A stretch of 22,108 nt of DNA from the NCBI GenBank assembly GCA_030745285.1, contig JASLOV010000112.1, forward strand, positions 1-22,108, in the 5' to 3' direction. Both the position numbers and the translations under genes were made by a program. Positions within the stretch are counted from its first letter, which is position 1; every line of letters begins with the position of its first letter. This DNA is from Dehalococcoidia bacterium (GTDB lineage Bacteria; Chloroflexota; Dehalococcoidia; UBA2979). This document shows positions 15,517-22,108 of the stretch, one piece after another. The notes beneath the pieces are model-generated. The model had not been told where the DNA came from. It was given only the letters and a program-made list of their open reading frames with translations, and did not search any database.

Positions 15517-16416
15517 ATGACCGTGACAATCGACTGGCTTGGCTGCGCGACGTTCCGGCTGTCGATCGATGGGCTCGTGATCTTCCTCGACACCTTCATG
15601 GACCGCGTCTCGACAGCGCCCGACACCGGCATCACGACGGCAGACGTGACGGAGGCGGACTTCGCGCTGATCGGTCACGCTCACTTCGACCACCTCGCCG
15701 GCGCGGACGTGGTCGCGAAGCGCACGGGCGCGAAGGTGATCGGCTCGCACGAGAGCGTGCGCGTGCTGCGGGAGGCGGGCGTGCCGGAGGAGCAACTGAT
15801 CGGCAGCCAGGGCGGCGAACACCACCGCCTCAACGAGGACGTGACCGTGAAGGTCTTCTCCAGCCTCCACTCCTGCATCTGGACCCGCGCCGCCCCGGCC
15901 GGCACCAGCCTCGAAGGCGACCTCGGCCTGACCGAGGACGAACGCGTAGGGCTGCGCGCCTCGGCGGGCCCGCGCGGCGGTCGACGCCAGCTCGACCCGG
16001 CGCTGGCGAAGGAGATGGCGGAGCTGCGCGAGAACGCCGTCAGCAGCAACAGCCACGGCGGCGCGCTCGACTACCTGATCACGACGCCCCAGGGCACGAT
16101 CTACTTCCAGGACAGCATGGGCTACTGGACCGGCGTGATGAGCAGCGTCAGCGCCGACGTCGCCATCCTCGCCGCCTCGGGCCGCGGCAACATCGACGGC
16201 GAACCGATCCAGGGCTCCGTCGAGCAGTTCATCACCAGCGAGGTGCAGATGCTGACGCCGAAGCGGGTGGTGCTCGGCCACCACGACAACTGGGTCGGCA
16301 TGCCGGACGTGCCGGACATCGCCGACCTCTCGCCCGTGCACGATGAGCTGAAGCGCGTCGCCCCCGATGTCGAGGTGATCGAGCTCGGGTTCATGGACGG
16401 CACCACGCTGTTCTAG
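15517..16416 (+). CDS. UlaG-like metallo-beta-lactamase-fold hydrolase
   Basis: A 299-residue protein of the MBL superfamily. The metal motif HxHxDH is HAHFDH (His54, His56, Asp58, His59). NSHGGALDYLI (about 178-188) and VVLGHHDNW (about 253-262) supply the later ligands, and IYFQDSMGYW is the expected strand after the second. The opening IDWLGCATFRL is characteristic of the UlaG/YcbL-like branch, which includes lactonases and phosphodiesterases. The stretch 125-175 is an insertion rich in Arg and Gly. The ATG at 15517 follows GAGGAGG. It is divergent from the M20 peptidase gene; whether the two act together is unknown. No signal peptide, so cytoplasmic. Confidence 0.87.
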   Translation: MTVTIDWLGCATFRLSIDGLVIFLDTFMDRVSTAPDTGITTADVTEADFALIGHAHFDHLAGADVVAKRTGAKVIGSHESVRVLREAGVPEEQLIGSQGGEHHRLNEDVTVKVFSSLHSCIWTRAAPAGTSLEGDLGLTEDERVGLRASAGPRGGRRQLDPALAKEMAELRENAVSSNSHGGALDYLITTPQGTIYFQDSMGYWTGVMSSVSADVAILAASGRGNIDGEPIQGSVEQFITSEVQMLTPKRVVLGHHDNWVGMPDVPDIADLSPVHDELKRVAPDVEVIELGFMDGTTLF

Positions 16417-16435
16417 ACGTGCGAACGGGCCACCC

Positions 16436-16512
16436 TTCGACGGGCTCAGGGTGAGCGGACGGGGCGGACGGCGTGAGCACATGCGAGACTCGCTCGTGGT
16501 GAGCCCGTCGAA
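16436..16512. repeat. Extragenic palindrome (13-bp perfect inverted repeat)
   Basis: TTCGACGGGCTCA (16436-16448) is the exact reverse complement of TGAGCCCGTCGAA (16500-16512). Inner GAGCG (16453-16457) and CGCTC (16491-16495) can extend the pairing after a mismatched bulge. It fills most of the 126 bases between the MBL and GNAT genes. The motif TTCGACxGGCTCAGGGTGAGCGG resembles interspersed palindromic repeats that recur between genes in many GC-rich genomes (from memory). It could also end transcription of the MBL gene, though no T-tract follows. Confidence 0.6.
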
Positions 16513-16542
16513 CCATCACCCGCTCGCAACCAGGAGTCGCTG

Positions 16543-17004
16543 ATGTCCGAGGAGCTCCGCATCTCCCTGGTGACGACGCAGGCCGAGTTGAACGAGTGCC
16601 TGCTCGTCCGACGCGCGGTCTTCATCCGCGAGCAGGGGGTGACCGAGGAAGAAGAGATCGACGAGCACGACGGCGACCCGGCGACGGTGACGAGCGCCCT
16701 GCACGTGCTCGGTCGCGTCGAAGGGTTCCCCTCCGCCACCGGCCGGCTGCTGCTCGACTATCCCGCGGGCGAGAACGCACACATCGGCCGGGTGGCAGTA
16801 ATGCAGCAACTGCGCGGCCGCGGCTACGGGCGAGCGGTGATGGAGGCGCTGCAGGCACAGGCTCGCGAGCGCGACATCGCCGGCATCACCCTCGACGCAC
16901 AGTTACACGCGATCTCGTTCTACGAGGGGCTCGGCTACGTCGCCCGCGGCGATGTCTTCCTCGACGCCGGCATCAAGCACCGCTCAATGGACCTCGCGCT
17001 GTAG
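16543..17004 (+). CDS. GNAT-family N-acetyltransferase (YjcF/ElaA-like)
   Basis: A 153-residue GNAT protein. RRAVFIREQGVTEEEEIDEHD (about 23-43) is the family-typical alpha1-alpha2 segment of YjcF/ElaA-like enzymes, IGRVAVMQQLRGRGYGRAVM (about 81-100) is the strand-beta4 and pyrophosphate-binding loop (RGRGYG), and HAISFYEGLGYVARGDVFLD is the usual end (motif B). It transfers an acetyl group from acetyl-CoA to an unknown amine substrate in the cytoplasm. The ATG at 16543 follows AGGAG. It lies alone downstream of the palindrome and converges on the nucleotidyltransferase gene. Confidence 0.9.
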   Translation: MSEELRISLVTTQAELNECLLVRRAVFIREQGVTEEEEIDEHDGDPATVTSALHVLGRVEGFPSATGRLLLDYPAGENAHIGRVAVMQQLRGRGYGRAVMEALQAQARERDIAGITLDAQLHAISFYEGLGYVARGDVFLDAGIKHRSMDLAL

Positions 17005-17010
17005 GCGCGC

Positions 17011-17038
17011 CCTACCCGTCCCCCGGCCTACCCGTCCC
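17011..17038. repeat. 16-bp tandem duplication at a stop codon
   Basis: CCTACCCGTCCC occurs at 17011-17022 and 17027-17038. The second copy holds the last codons and TAG stop of the nucleotidyltransferase gene on the minus strand; the first repeats this ending just downstream. Confidence 0.55.
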
Positions 17039-17702
17039 TGAGCGCCGTCGACGAGATGTCGAGGCGGAAGCGGTCCTCCGGCACGGCCACCAGCAGGCCG
17101 GCGACCGAGGGCGGCACGTCGACGTCGGCGAGCGTGCGGAAGGCGCCGTCGTGCTCACGGCCGGCGACGTAGACGCGGCAGCCGAGGTCGCGCATCTCCG
17201 AGAGGGCGTCGAGCATGGCCTGCTCGTCACCGTCGTAGTAGCGGGGGTGCACGAGCCGCACGGCGGTGTCCCAGCCGATGGCGAACGCGCGGCCGGGCAA
17301 GAGGCGCGCCTTCTCCACGAAGGTCGGCGCACGGGTAAGCAGCAGGTCACCGCTGGCCGCCGGGACGCCGGCGAACCGGTCGAGCCGCGCGAATTGCTCG
17401 ATGCGGCGGCGCACCTCGGCCTCCGCGAGCGGCGGCTTGTCGACGTTCGTGACGGAGAGCTCGAAGCTGGCGTCCGCACCCTCGAGCGCCGCTGCGGCGG
17501 CGGCAAGCTGCACGTGGCCGTCGTGCAGCGGGTTGAAGGAGCCGGAAAGCACGACGCCGGCCGCCGGGACGCCCGGCTGGAGCACCTCGATCGCGCCATC
17601 CGAGGAGGCCGAGACGAGGCTGACCTCACCGGCGAGCAGCGCCCTCAGCGCGTCTCCACCGCCGCCATCGCTGCCGGCGCCGCCACCGTCACCAGCACTC
17701 AC
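17028..17702 (-). CDS. NadD-like nucleotidyltransferase (cytidylyl/adenylyltransferase fold)
   Basis: A 224-residue protein with the nucleotidyltransferase signature SGSFNPLHDGH (residues 53-63, the HxGH-type loop) and the C-terminal ISSTALR motif (216-222), which together bind the nucleotide triphosphate. The core resembles NadD/NMNAT, but the middle (NVDKPPL, FVEKARLLPG, FAIGWDTAVRLVHPRYYDG, DVPPSVAGLLVAVPEDRFRLD) follows a separate, poorly characterised branch that I recall from plant Rossmann-fold nucleotidylyltransferases. Residues 1-50 are Gly/Ala-rich with no recognised domain. The GTG at 17702 overlaps the TGA of the CinA-like gene in a GTGA junction, so the two are translationally coupled. 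Substrate not known; nicotinate or nicotinamide mononucleotide is a reasoned guess from the partner. Confidence 0.8.
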   Translation of the reverse strand: MSAGDGGGAGSDGGGGDALRALLAGEVSLVSASSDGAIEVLQPGVPAAGVVLSGSFNPLHDGHVQLAAAAAALEGADASFELSVTNVDKPPLAEAEVRRRIEQFARLDRFAGVPAASGDLLLTRAPTFVEKARLLPGRAFAIGWDTAVRLVHPRYYDGDEQAMLDALSEMRDLGCRVYVAGREHDGAFRTLADVDVPPSVAGLLVAVPEDRFRLDISSTALRDG

Positions 17703-18271
17703 GATCGCTGCGCCTCGGTCACCTCGACCCCCTCGCCGTCAAGCAGGCCGAGCGAAAGGCCGCCCGCGCCATCGTCGACGCCGCACGCCTGGGCGAGCGT
17801 GCGCAGCACGAGGCGGCTGACGACATCCTCCTCGCCGGCGCGGTCGCGCTCGCCCTTCGCCAGCGTCAGCGTGTAGGCCCACTCGCCGCCGCCTCGACTG
17901 CTGACGGCCACGGCGCAGCGGTGGTCGCCCCGCTTCTCGCGGTCGGTCGCGATCGTTGCCGTGCAGGCGAGGCCGATTGCGGGGGAGCTGCCGTCTGCCA
18001 GCACATACGCGCGTTCTTCCGCCGCCACCGCCATCGCCAACGCGGTCTCGGCGGAGACGTACTCGGCCGGCTCAGAGCCGAGCAGGTCGACCATCGAGGA
18101 CTGCGCGTACGGCACCGTCGCCTCGAGCAGCGTGCGCGAAGCGCCCGGCACGGCCAGCAGCCAATTGAGCGCCTGTGACCCGGCACCCGAGAAGACGTAG
18201 ACCACCTTGTGGGGCACGCCGTGGATGCGCTTCACCAGGGACTCGACCAGCGCGTCGGCATCTTCGGTCAC
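17699..18271 (-). CDS. CinA C-terminal-like protein (divergent nicotinamide-nucleotide amidase fold)
   Basis: A 190-residue protein whose pattern is that of the CinA/PncC C-terminal domain: a Ser/Gly-rich first turn (YVFSGAGSQALNWLLAVPGAS, about 25-45), a VPYAQSSMVDLLG segment (about 53-65), YVSAETALAMA, a central GLACTATIATDREKRGDH (about 100-117), and a closing helix (about 145-165). PncC deamidates NMN to nicotinate mononucleotide; this protein is divergent at the centre, where typical members read GITGxAGPGGG, so the reaction is uncertain. It overlaps the downstream nucleotidyltransferase by four bases. From memory, a plant protein family carries these two modules fused in this order. The GTG at 18271 lacks a strong RBS; it lies 31 bases after the amidase stop. 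Confidence 0.7.
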   Translation of the reverse strand: MTEDADALVESLVKRIHGVPHKVVYVFSGAGSQALNWLLAVPGASRTLLEATVPYAQSSMVDLLGSEPAEYVSAETALAMAVAAEERAYVLADGSSPAIGLACTATIATDREKRGDHRCAVAVSSRGGGEWAYTLTLAKGERDRAGEEDVVSRLVLRTLAQACGVDDGAGGLSLGLLDGEGVEVTEAQRS

Positions 18272-18302
18272 GCCGTCACGCTCGTCACGAGCTCATGCCC
18301 CT

Positions 18303-19574
18303 TCACACCCCGGCCAGCAGCGGCTCCAGCGCCTGCGCCCAGGCCAGCAGCCCCTCGTCCGCTCCAGAGCGGGCGCTGAGCTGGAGCCCCAGCGGCAGCC
18401 CGTTCGCGGCCGCCCCGGCGGGCAAGGTGACCGCCGGCATGCCGGCGTGGGTCCACGGCAGGTTCATCGCCGGGTTGCCTGTCGAGCCAAGCCCGAGCGG
18501 CGCCGGGCCGGTCGCCGGTGGGCTGGCCCAGGCATCAAGGCCGTGCTCGTCCATCAGCGCATGCATGCGCCGGCGCAGCTCGGCGATGCTGCTGCGCCCG
18601 GCCTCGCGCTCCTCCGCGCTCACCGCCCAGCCCGCCTCTACGAGATTTGCCGTGCGCGGGCGGTAGAGCGCGCCGTATTCGGCGTACCAGCGCTCGTGTA
18701 CCTCCGCGAACTCCGCCGTCGCGATGTCGCGGTGACGCTTGCTCAGCTCGTCGATGTCATCGAGCGCATCGATCGACCGCACGCCGTAGCCGCCCTCGAC
18801 GAGCCGCGCGACTTGGCGGTCGAAGGCAGCGAGCCCCTCCGGCTCCGTCTGGTCGAGGTAGGCGCCCCGCGGCACGCCGATCACCGGGCGTGCAGCGGCC
18901 GCATCACCATGCGCCGCGGCCTGCCAGCCATCGAGCAACACCGGCGCGACCAGCGCCAGCCCGGCGGCGTCCGGCGCGAAGACGCCGACGTGGTCGACGC
19001 TCGGTGAGTAGGCAATCACACCGTCGGTGGCGATGCGGCCGAAGCTCGGCTTGAACCCGGCGACGCCGCAGAAGGCGGCGGGGCGGATCACCGAGCCCAC
19101 GGTCTGCGAGCCCAGCGCGAACGAGACGAGCCCCGCCGCCACGGCGGCGGCGGACCCGCTGGACGACCCGCCGGGCGTGTGCGCGCGGTTGCGCGGGTTG
19201 CGCGTCGCACCGGGCTCAAAGAAGGCGAACTCGGTCGTCACGGCCTTGCCCCCGACGAGGGCGCCAGCCTCTCTTAGCCGCGTGACGCAGCTCGCCTCCG
19301 GGCCATCGAACAGCTCGGACGGCACCGCGGTGCCGGCGCGCGTCGGCAGGCCGTCGACGCTGAAGATGTCTTTGACCGCGACCGTCAGCCCGTAGAGCGC
19401 CGGCCGGGCGGCCGCGTCCGGGTAGCGCGCCTCCAGCGCCGCCGCTTCGGCCGCCAGCCGCCCGCGGCGGTCGGGCTCCGGCACCAGCGCGAGGATCGGC
19501 GGGTTGTCCCGATCGATGCGGTCGCAGAGCGCCTCGACGTGAGCGGCGAGGTTGTTGCCGGCGGAGTCGGTCAC
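18303..19574 (-). CDS. Amidase (amidase-signature family)
   Basis: A 423-residue serine hydrolase of the AS family. The catalytic triad is visible: Lys68 (VAVKDIFSVDG), cis-Ser138 (TPGGSSSGSAAA) and nucleophile Ser161 (GSQTVGSVIRPA). The nucleophile motif has Val where most members have Gly (TGGS), a small departure. GSTGNPAMNLPWTHAGMPAVTLP near residue 370 is the family's C-terminal substrate-side motif. The enzyme hydrolyses an amide to acid and ammonia; homologues act on glutamyl-tRNA, aryl amides or urea-type compounds, and the absence of GatB/C argues against a GatA role. The GTG at 19574 overlaps the TGA of the upstream stub (GTGA). Earlier in-frame codons are antisense or overlap the CoA-transferase and are rejected. 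Confidence 0.88.
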   Translation of the reverse strand: MTDSAGNNLAAHVEALCDRIDRDNPPILALVPEPDRRGRLAAEAAALEARYPDAAARPALYGLTVAVKDIFSVDGLPTRAGTAVPSELFDGPEASCVTRLREAGALVGGKAVTTEFAFFEPGATRNPRNRAHTPGGSSSGSAAAVAAGLVSFALGSQTVGSVIRPAAFCGVAGFKPSFGRIATDGVIAYSPSVDHVGVFAPDAAGLALVAPVLLDGWQAAAHGDAAAARPVIGVPRGAYLDQTEPEGLAAFDRQVARLVEGGYGVRSIDALDDIDELSKRHRDIATAEFAEVHERWYAEYGALYRPRTANLVEAGWAVSAEEREAGRSSIAELRRRMHALMDEHGLDAWASPPATGPAPLGLGSTGNPAMNLPWTHAGMPAVTLPAGAAANGLPLGLQLSARSGADEGLLAWAQALEPLLAGV

Positions 19575-19687
19575 GGTCCGAGCAGCGCGGCGTAGGAGTC
19601 GGGCCAAGCGTGGACATGGATGTCGGTCGCGCCTCGCAAGAGCGCGCGAGCACGGTCCGGCAGCTGGTCGAGCGAGCCGCCGGTCAT
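19571..19687 (-). pseudogene. 38-residue stub of an amidohydrolase-like gene
   Basis: A short ORF, MTGGSLDQLPDRARALLRG followed by ATDIHVHAWPDSYAALLGP, begins two bases after the CoA-transferase stop and ends in a TGA that overlaps the amidase GTG. The segment GATDIHVHAWPD matches the start of metal-dependent amidohydrolases of the DUF6282 type, where HxH supplies two metal ligands, but nothing of the barrel follows. It may be a truncated gene, with the remainder lost by deletion, that now serves as a coupling leader for the amidase. I cannot exclude a genuine small ORF. Confidence 0.5.
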
Positions 19688-19689
19688 CG

Positions 19690-20871
19690 CTAGATCGTGC
19701 CCTGGTCTCGCAGCGCGGTGATCTGGTCCCAGTCGTAACCCAGCGCCAGCAGGGTCTCCTCCGTGTGCTGCCCCAGCTCCGGCGCCGGACCCTGCACGAG
19801 CCCCGGCGTCTCGCTGAACGAGACCGGGTTGCCCACGACGCGGTGGTCGTTGCCGAACAGCGGGTGCTCGAGGTCGACGAGGTAGTCGTTCGCCCAGAAT
19901 TGCTCGTCGGCAACCACGCTGGCGTAGTCGTGAATCGGACCGCAGGGGACGTCCGCGACCTTGAGCTCCTCGAGCCAGTGCTCCTGCGGCTTCGTGCGGA
20001 TGGTGGACGCCAGTTCCTCAAGCAGCCATGGGGCGTTCGCGAAGCGAGCGAAGGGCTCGGCCGAGCGCTCGTCCGTCAGCAGGTCCGGGCGCTCCAGTGC
20101 CGCGCAGAGCCCGTCCCAGAACTTCGGCGTGAGCACACCGATCGTCAGCCACTTGCCGTCCGAGGCCTGGTAGTACGTGAAAGTGGGATTGCGGCCGGGG
20201 CGGCCGCGCTGCTCCTTGTTGTGGAGGAAGCTGGTGACGCTCAGCGTCTGCAGCGTCATCATCGCCCCGAGCTGGGAGACGTCCACCTTCTGGCCGACGC
20301 CGTGCCGCTCGCGCGCCACGATCGCGGTCATGACGCCGAAGGCAAAGACCATGCTGCCGACCTGGTCGGCCAGCCCCCAGCCGATGTGCACCGGTTCCGC
20401 GTCGGGGCCGCCACCCTGCGAGATCATCGCGCCCGACATGCCCTGCGCGACGACATCGAACGAACCATTGTCCGCCCACGAGCCCTTCGGGCCGAAGCCG
20501 CTGTTGATCGCGTAGATCAGCTGCGGGTTCACCTTCCGCAGGTCCTCGTAGCCGAGGCCCAGCCGGTCCATCACCTTCGGGCGGAAGTTCTCCGTCAGGA
20601 CGTCGGCTTCTTCGACGAGCTTGCGCACGACCTCCTTGCCGGCCTCCACGCTGAGGTCGAGCGTGATGCTGCGCTTGCCGCGGTCCAGCGCCTCGAAGTA
20701 ACCGCAGAACCCGTCCGGCTGGCGGCCGAGCGCCCGGCCGGGGTCGCCGTCTCCGGGTCGCTCCACCTTCAGCACCTCGGCCCCCATGTCGGAGAGCATG
20801 ACGGTGGCGTGCGGCCCGTTCTGGAATCGCGTGAAGTCAAGAACCTTGATCCCCTCGAGCGGCGCTGGCAT
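19690..20871 (-). CDS. CaiB/BaiF-family (class III) CoA-transferase
   Basis: A 393-residue family III CoA-transferase, which moves CoA between carboxylic acids with an aspartyl intermediate. Recognisable are the opening LEGIKVLDFTRFQNGPHATVMLSDMGAEVLKVE (about 5-37), NFRPKVMDRLGLGYEDL (about 95-111), GSFDVVAQGMSG with catalytic Asp139, and a C-terminal WANDYLVDLEHP. Relatives include formyl-CoA, carnitinyl-CoA, benzylsuccinate and alpha-methylacyl-CoA racemase-type enzymes, so the acyl pair is unknown. The ATG at 20871 has GAAGGGA seven bases before it; a TATTAT -10 box lies at 20917-20922. It heads the operon with the stub, the amidase, the CinA-like and the nucleotidyltransferase genes. Confidence 0.92.
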   Translation of the reverse strand: MPAPLEGIKVLDFTRFQNGPHATVMLSDMGAEVLKVERPGDGDPGRALGRQPDGFCGYFEALDRGKRSITLDLSVEAGKEVVRKLVEEADVLTENFRPKVMDRLGLGYEDLRKVNPQLIYAINSGFGPKGSWADNGSFDVVAQGMSGAMISQGGGPDAEPVHIGWGLADQVGSMVFAFGVMTAIVARERHGVGQKVDVSQLGAMMTLQTLSVTSFLHNKEQRGRPGRNPTFTYYQASDGKWLTIGVLTPKFWDGLCAALERPDLLTDERSAEPFARFANAPWLLEELASTIRTKPQEHWLEELKVADVPCGPIHDYASVVADEQFWANDYLVDLEHPLFGNDHRVVGNPVSFSETPGLVQGPAPELGQHTEETLLALGYDWDQITALRDQGTI

Positions 20872-20916
20872 CGGAATCCCTTCGGAGCGTGGCGCGCGCA
20901 AGTTCGCGCCGACGCG

Positions 20917-20922
20917 ATAATA
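20917..20922 (-). promoter_or_regulatory. Putative -10 box (TATTAT) of the CoA-transferase operon
   Basis: Minus-strand TATTAT, one mismatch from TATAAT, 45 bases before the ATG at 20871. No good -35 box at 16-18 bases; position and sequence make it the best candidate in the 111-base gap. Confidence 0.4.
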
Positions 20923-20943
20923 GCTCGCATTCGCAAGCGGTGA

Positions 20944-20972
20944 CCCGCAGCGGGCCGTCCCGTCAGGCGGGA
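20944..20972. terminator. Two small GC hairpins downstream of the alpha/beta hydrolase
   Basis: CCCG-CAG-CGGG (20944-20954) and TCCCG-TCAGG-CGGGA (20958-20972) lie in tandem, the second 10 bases after the hydrolase stop on the minus strand. Both stems are short and lack a T-tract, so they are weak terminator candidates. Confidence 0.28.
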
Positions 20973-20982
20973 AACGAGTCGG

Positions 20983-21857
20983 TCAGGAGGGGAAGAGCGT
21001 CGCCGTCACCTCGTCCATGAGGTCGACGACCGCGAAGTGTCCGGCGTCCGCGATGAAGACCGGCCTGCAGTCTGGAATCGCGGCGGCGACCGCATGGCCG
21101 CTCGCCGGCGGGACGCTGAGGTCGGCCTCACCGTGCCAGAGGTGGACCGGAACGGAGACCTGGCCCAGCTCGAAGCGCCACGGCCGGTCGAAGAGGCCGA
21201 GCTCCAGCTCCACGCCCTCGGCGCCGCCGCGGAAGGCCTCGCGCAGGTCTTCCGCAAGCACCGCCGTCACCTCGGGCCGCGCCATGATCTCCTCGTCGGG
21301 CTGCGGCAGCTTGCCCAGGAACTGCACCAGTGTACGGTCCGGCAGGCGCGGAGCGGCGAACGTCACGACACCCTTCACGACGCCCGCGACCACCCGCAGG
21401 CGGCGAGCGACCGAGATCAGCGCGCGATTGAGGCGGCTGATGCCGCCGGTCTCCGGGCCGACGTAGGCCGTCCCTACGCCGCTGATGATGCCGTCCCAGT
21501 GAGCCGCTCCGGCAGCTTCCACGCGCAGGCGGCGGCGTACGGCCCTCCGCCGGAGGACCCGGCCACGGCGAAGCGGTCGAAGCCCAGCGCGTCGGCCAGC
21601 TCGGAGACATCGTCCGGCCAGTCCGCGAAGGTGCGGTCGGGCAGGAAGTCGGAGCGCCCGAAGCCGGGCCGCTCCGGCGCTATCAGGCGAACACCGTCGC
21701 GTCGCGCGCCGGCATCGAACAGCTGTGCCAGCGTGCGCGAACCCGGCGTGCCGTGGAAGAAGAAGAGCGGCCGCCCCTCCGGGTCGCCGTACTGGGCGTA
21801 GCCAAGCGCTCGCCCGTCGCTCAGGCGTAGCTCGCCGGCCACGGCGTCGGCGTTCAT
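20983..21857 (-). pseudogene. Alpha/beta-fold hydrolase, single-base frameshift
   Basis: The first frame, from ATG at 21857, has the entire N-terminal half of an alpha/beta hydrolase: FFFHGTPGSR oxyanion strand, APERPGFGRSD and the nucleophile elbow AGSSGGG. It breaks after PERLTGTA near 21490. The second frame continues with IISGVGTAYVGPETGG through VHLWHGEADLSVPPA (probable Asp) and DAGHFAVVD (catalytic His) to 20983. One missing base reconciles both, giving about 291 residues, normal for the family. The RBS at 21857 is weak; an ATG at 21920 would overlap the cyclase gene and adds a low-complexity Arg/Gly/Pro tail. The gene follows the cyclase by 47 bases. Substrate unknown; a sequencing error is a real alternative to pseudogenisation. 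Confidence 0.78.
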
Positions 21858-21904
21858 CTCACGCGAGCCCCTCGGCCCCTCCGGTCCCTCGGGCCTCCGG
21901 TATC

Positions 21905-22108
21905 TCACTCCGGCTCCCATGCAACGGTGTGCAGCGTTTGGTTGCCGTCCAGCCCCTTCAGCGCGATCGGCTCCCGGGCGGAGAACCTGAACTCGCCGGA
22001 CGGCTCGACCAGCTGCCGCAGCAGCGAGGATACGACGATCTCGCCGCCCGCCGCCTGCTCGGCGACGTGGGCCGCGTAGTTGACATGCCCGCCGAAGAAG
22101 TCGGCCGA
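21905..22108 (-). CDS. Class III nucleotide cyclase (adenylate/guanylate cyclase), C-terminal part
   Basis: The last 67 residues of a gene that extends past the right edge. DFFGGHVNYAAHVAEQAAGG (residues 3-22 of the fragment) is the end of the class III cyclase catalytic domain: the FGxxVNxAA pattern carries the transition-state Asn. EIVVSS, FRFSAREPIALKGLDGNQTLH is the usual closing beta-hairpin. The family makes cAMP or cGMP from ATP or GTP. The Asn and the following region are normal, but metal-binding aspartates and the base-selecting residues lie outside the window. It is on the same strand as the alpha/beta hydrolase; many such stand-alone cyclases of this group pair with hydrolase or AAA modules, so a link is possible but unproven. 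Confidence 0.85.
   Translation of the reverse strand, partial: SADFFGGHVNYAAHVAEQAAGGEIVVSSLLRQLVEPSGEFRFSAREPIALKGLDGNQTLHTVAWEPE

Noticed and set aside
15373..16482. An open frame continuing upstream of the M20 peptidase to give an 807-codon ORF
   Set aside because: The added 370 codons are exactly antisense to the MBL hydrolase gene, are rich in Arg, His and Ala, and show no domain. The real start at 15372 has a good RBS. Long antisense frames are common at this GC content.
19552..20943. 463-codon plus-strand ORF opposite the CoA-transferase
   Set aside because: Antisense frame with Arg/Ala-rich composition and no recognisable motif, whereas the minus strand encodes a complete CoA-transferase.

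Overview
The window is about 22.1 kb of very GC-rich bacterial DNA with closely packed genes on both strands. The mix is typical of uncultured soil or aquatic Chloroflexota, with Actinomycetota as the second choice: an F420-type luciferase-like oxidoreductase, a DinB-family protein, a class III CoA-transferase, an acyl-CoA synthetase alpha-type protein, a stand-alone EF-Tu domain-2 protein and an IS481 remnant. The assignment rests on gene content and base composition only; there is no rRNA, tRNA or other phylogenetic marker in the window.

Layout. 1-3000: the 3' end of a URO-D family gene, a small EF-Tu-like gene, an NDP-forming acyl-CoA synthetase alpha-type gene, and an internally deleted ROK kinase pseudogene. 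3162-5462: a penicillin-acylase-family Ntn hydrolase. 5505-7878 (minus): a likely operon of arsenate reductase (frameshifted), Na+/phosphate symporter and PhoU-like regulator. 7956-10458: an alpha/beta hydrolase and an MFS exporter converge on a 0.3-kb internally deleted IS481-type element that keeps both terminal inverted repeats. 10514-13556 (plus): a DUF72 protein (frameshifted), a Tat-type lipoprotein of the AstE/AspA zinc hydrolase family (frameshifted) and an LLM oxidoreductase. 13560-15372 (minus): M20 peptidase followed by a DinB gene with two nonsense codons. 15517-17004 (plus): an UlaG-like metallo-beta-lactamase hydrolase and a GNAT acetyltransferase. 17028-20871 (minus): a tightly overlapping five-ORF unit of CoA-transferase, 38-residue amidohydrolase stub, amidase, CinA-like protein and NadD-like nucleotidyltransferase. 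20983-22108 (minus): a frameshifted alpha/beta hydrolase and the 3' end of a class III nucleotide cyclase.

Three things stand out. (1) The last two genes of the minus-strand operon, a divergent CinA-C-like protein and a NadD-like nucleotidyltransferase, overlap by four bases; from memory, plant proteins carry the same two modules fused, so this looks like an undescribed two-part nucleotide or NAD-related enzyme. (2) An unusually large share of the genes is broken by internal deletions, single-base frameshifts or Trp-to-stop changes, which means either real decay or sequence/assembly error. (3) Several genes have a TANNNT box 6-9 bases before an ATG that lacks a ribosome binding site, which suggests leaderless transcripts.
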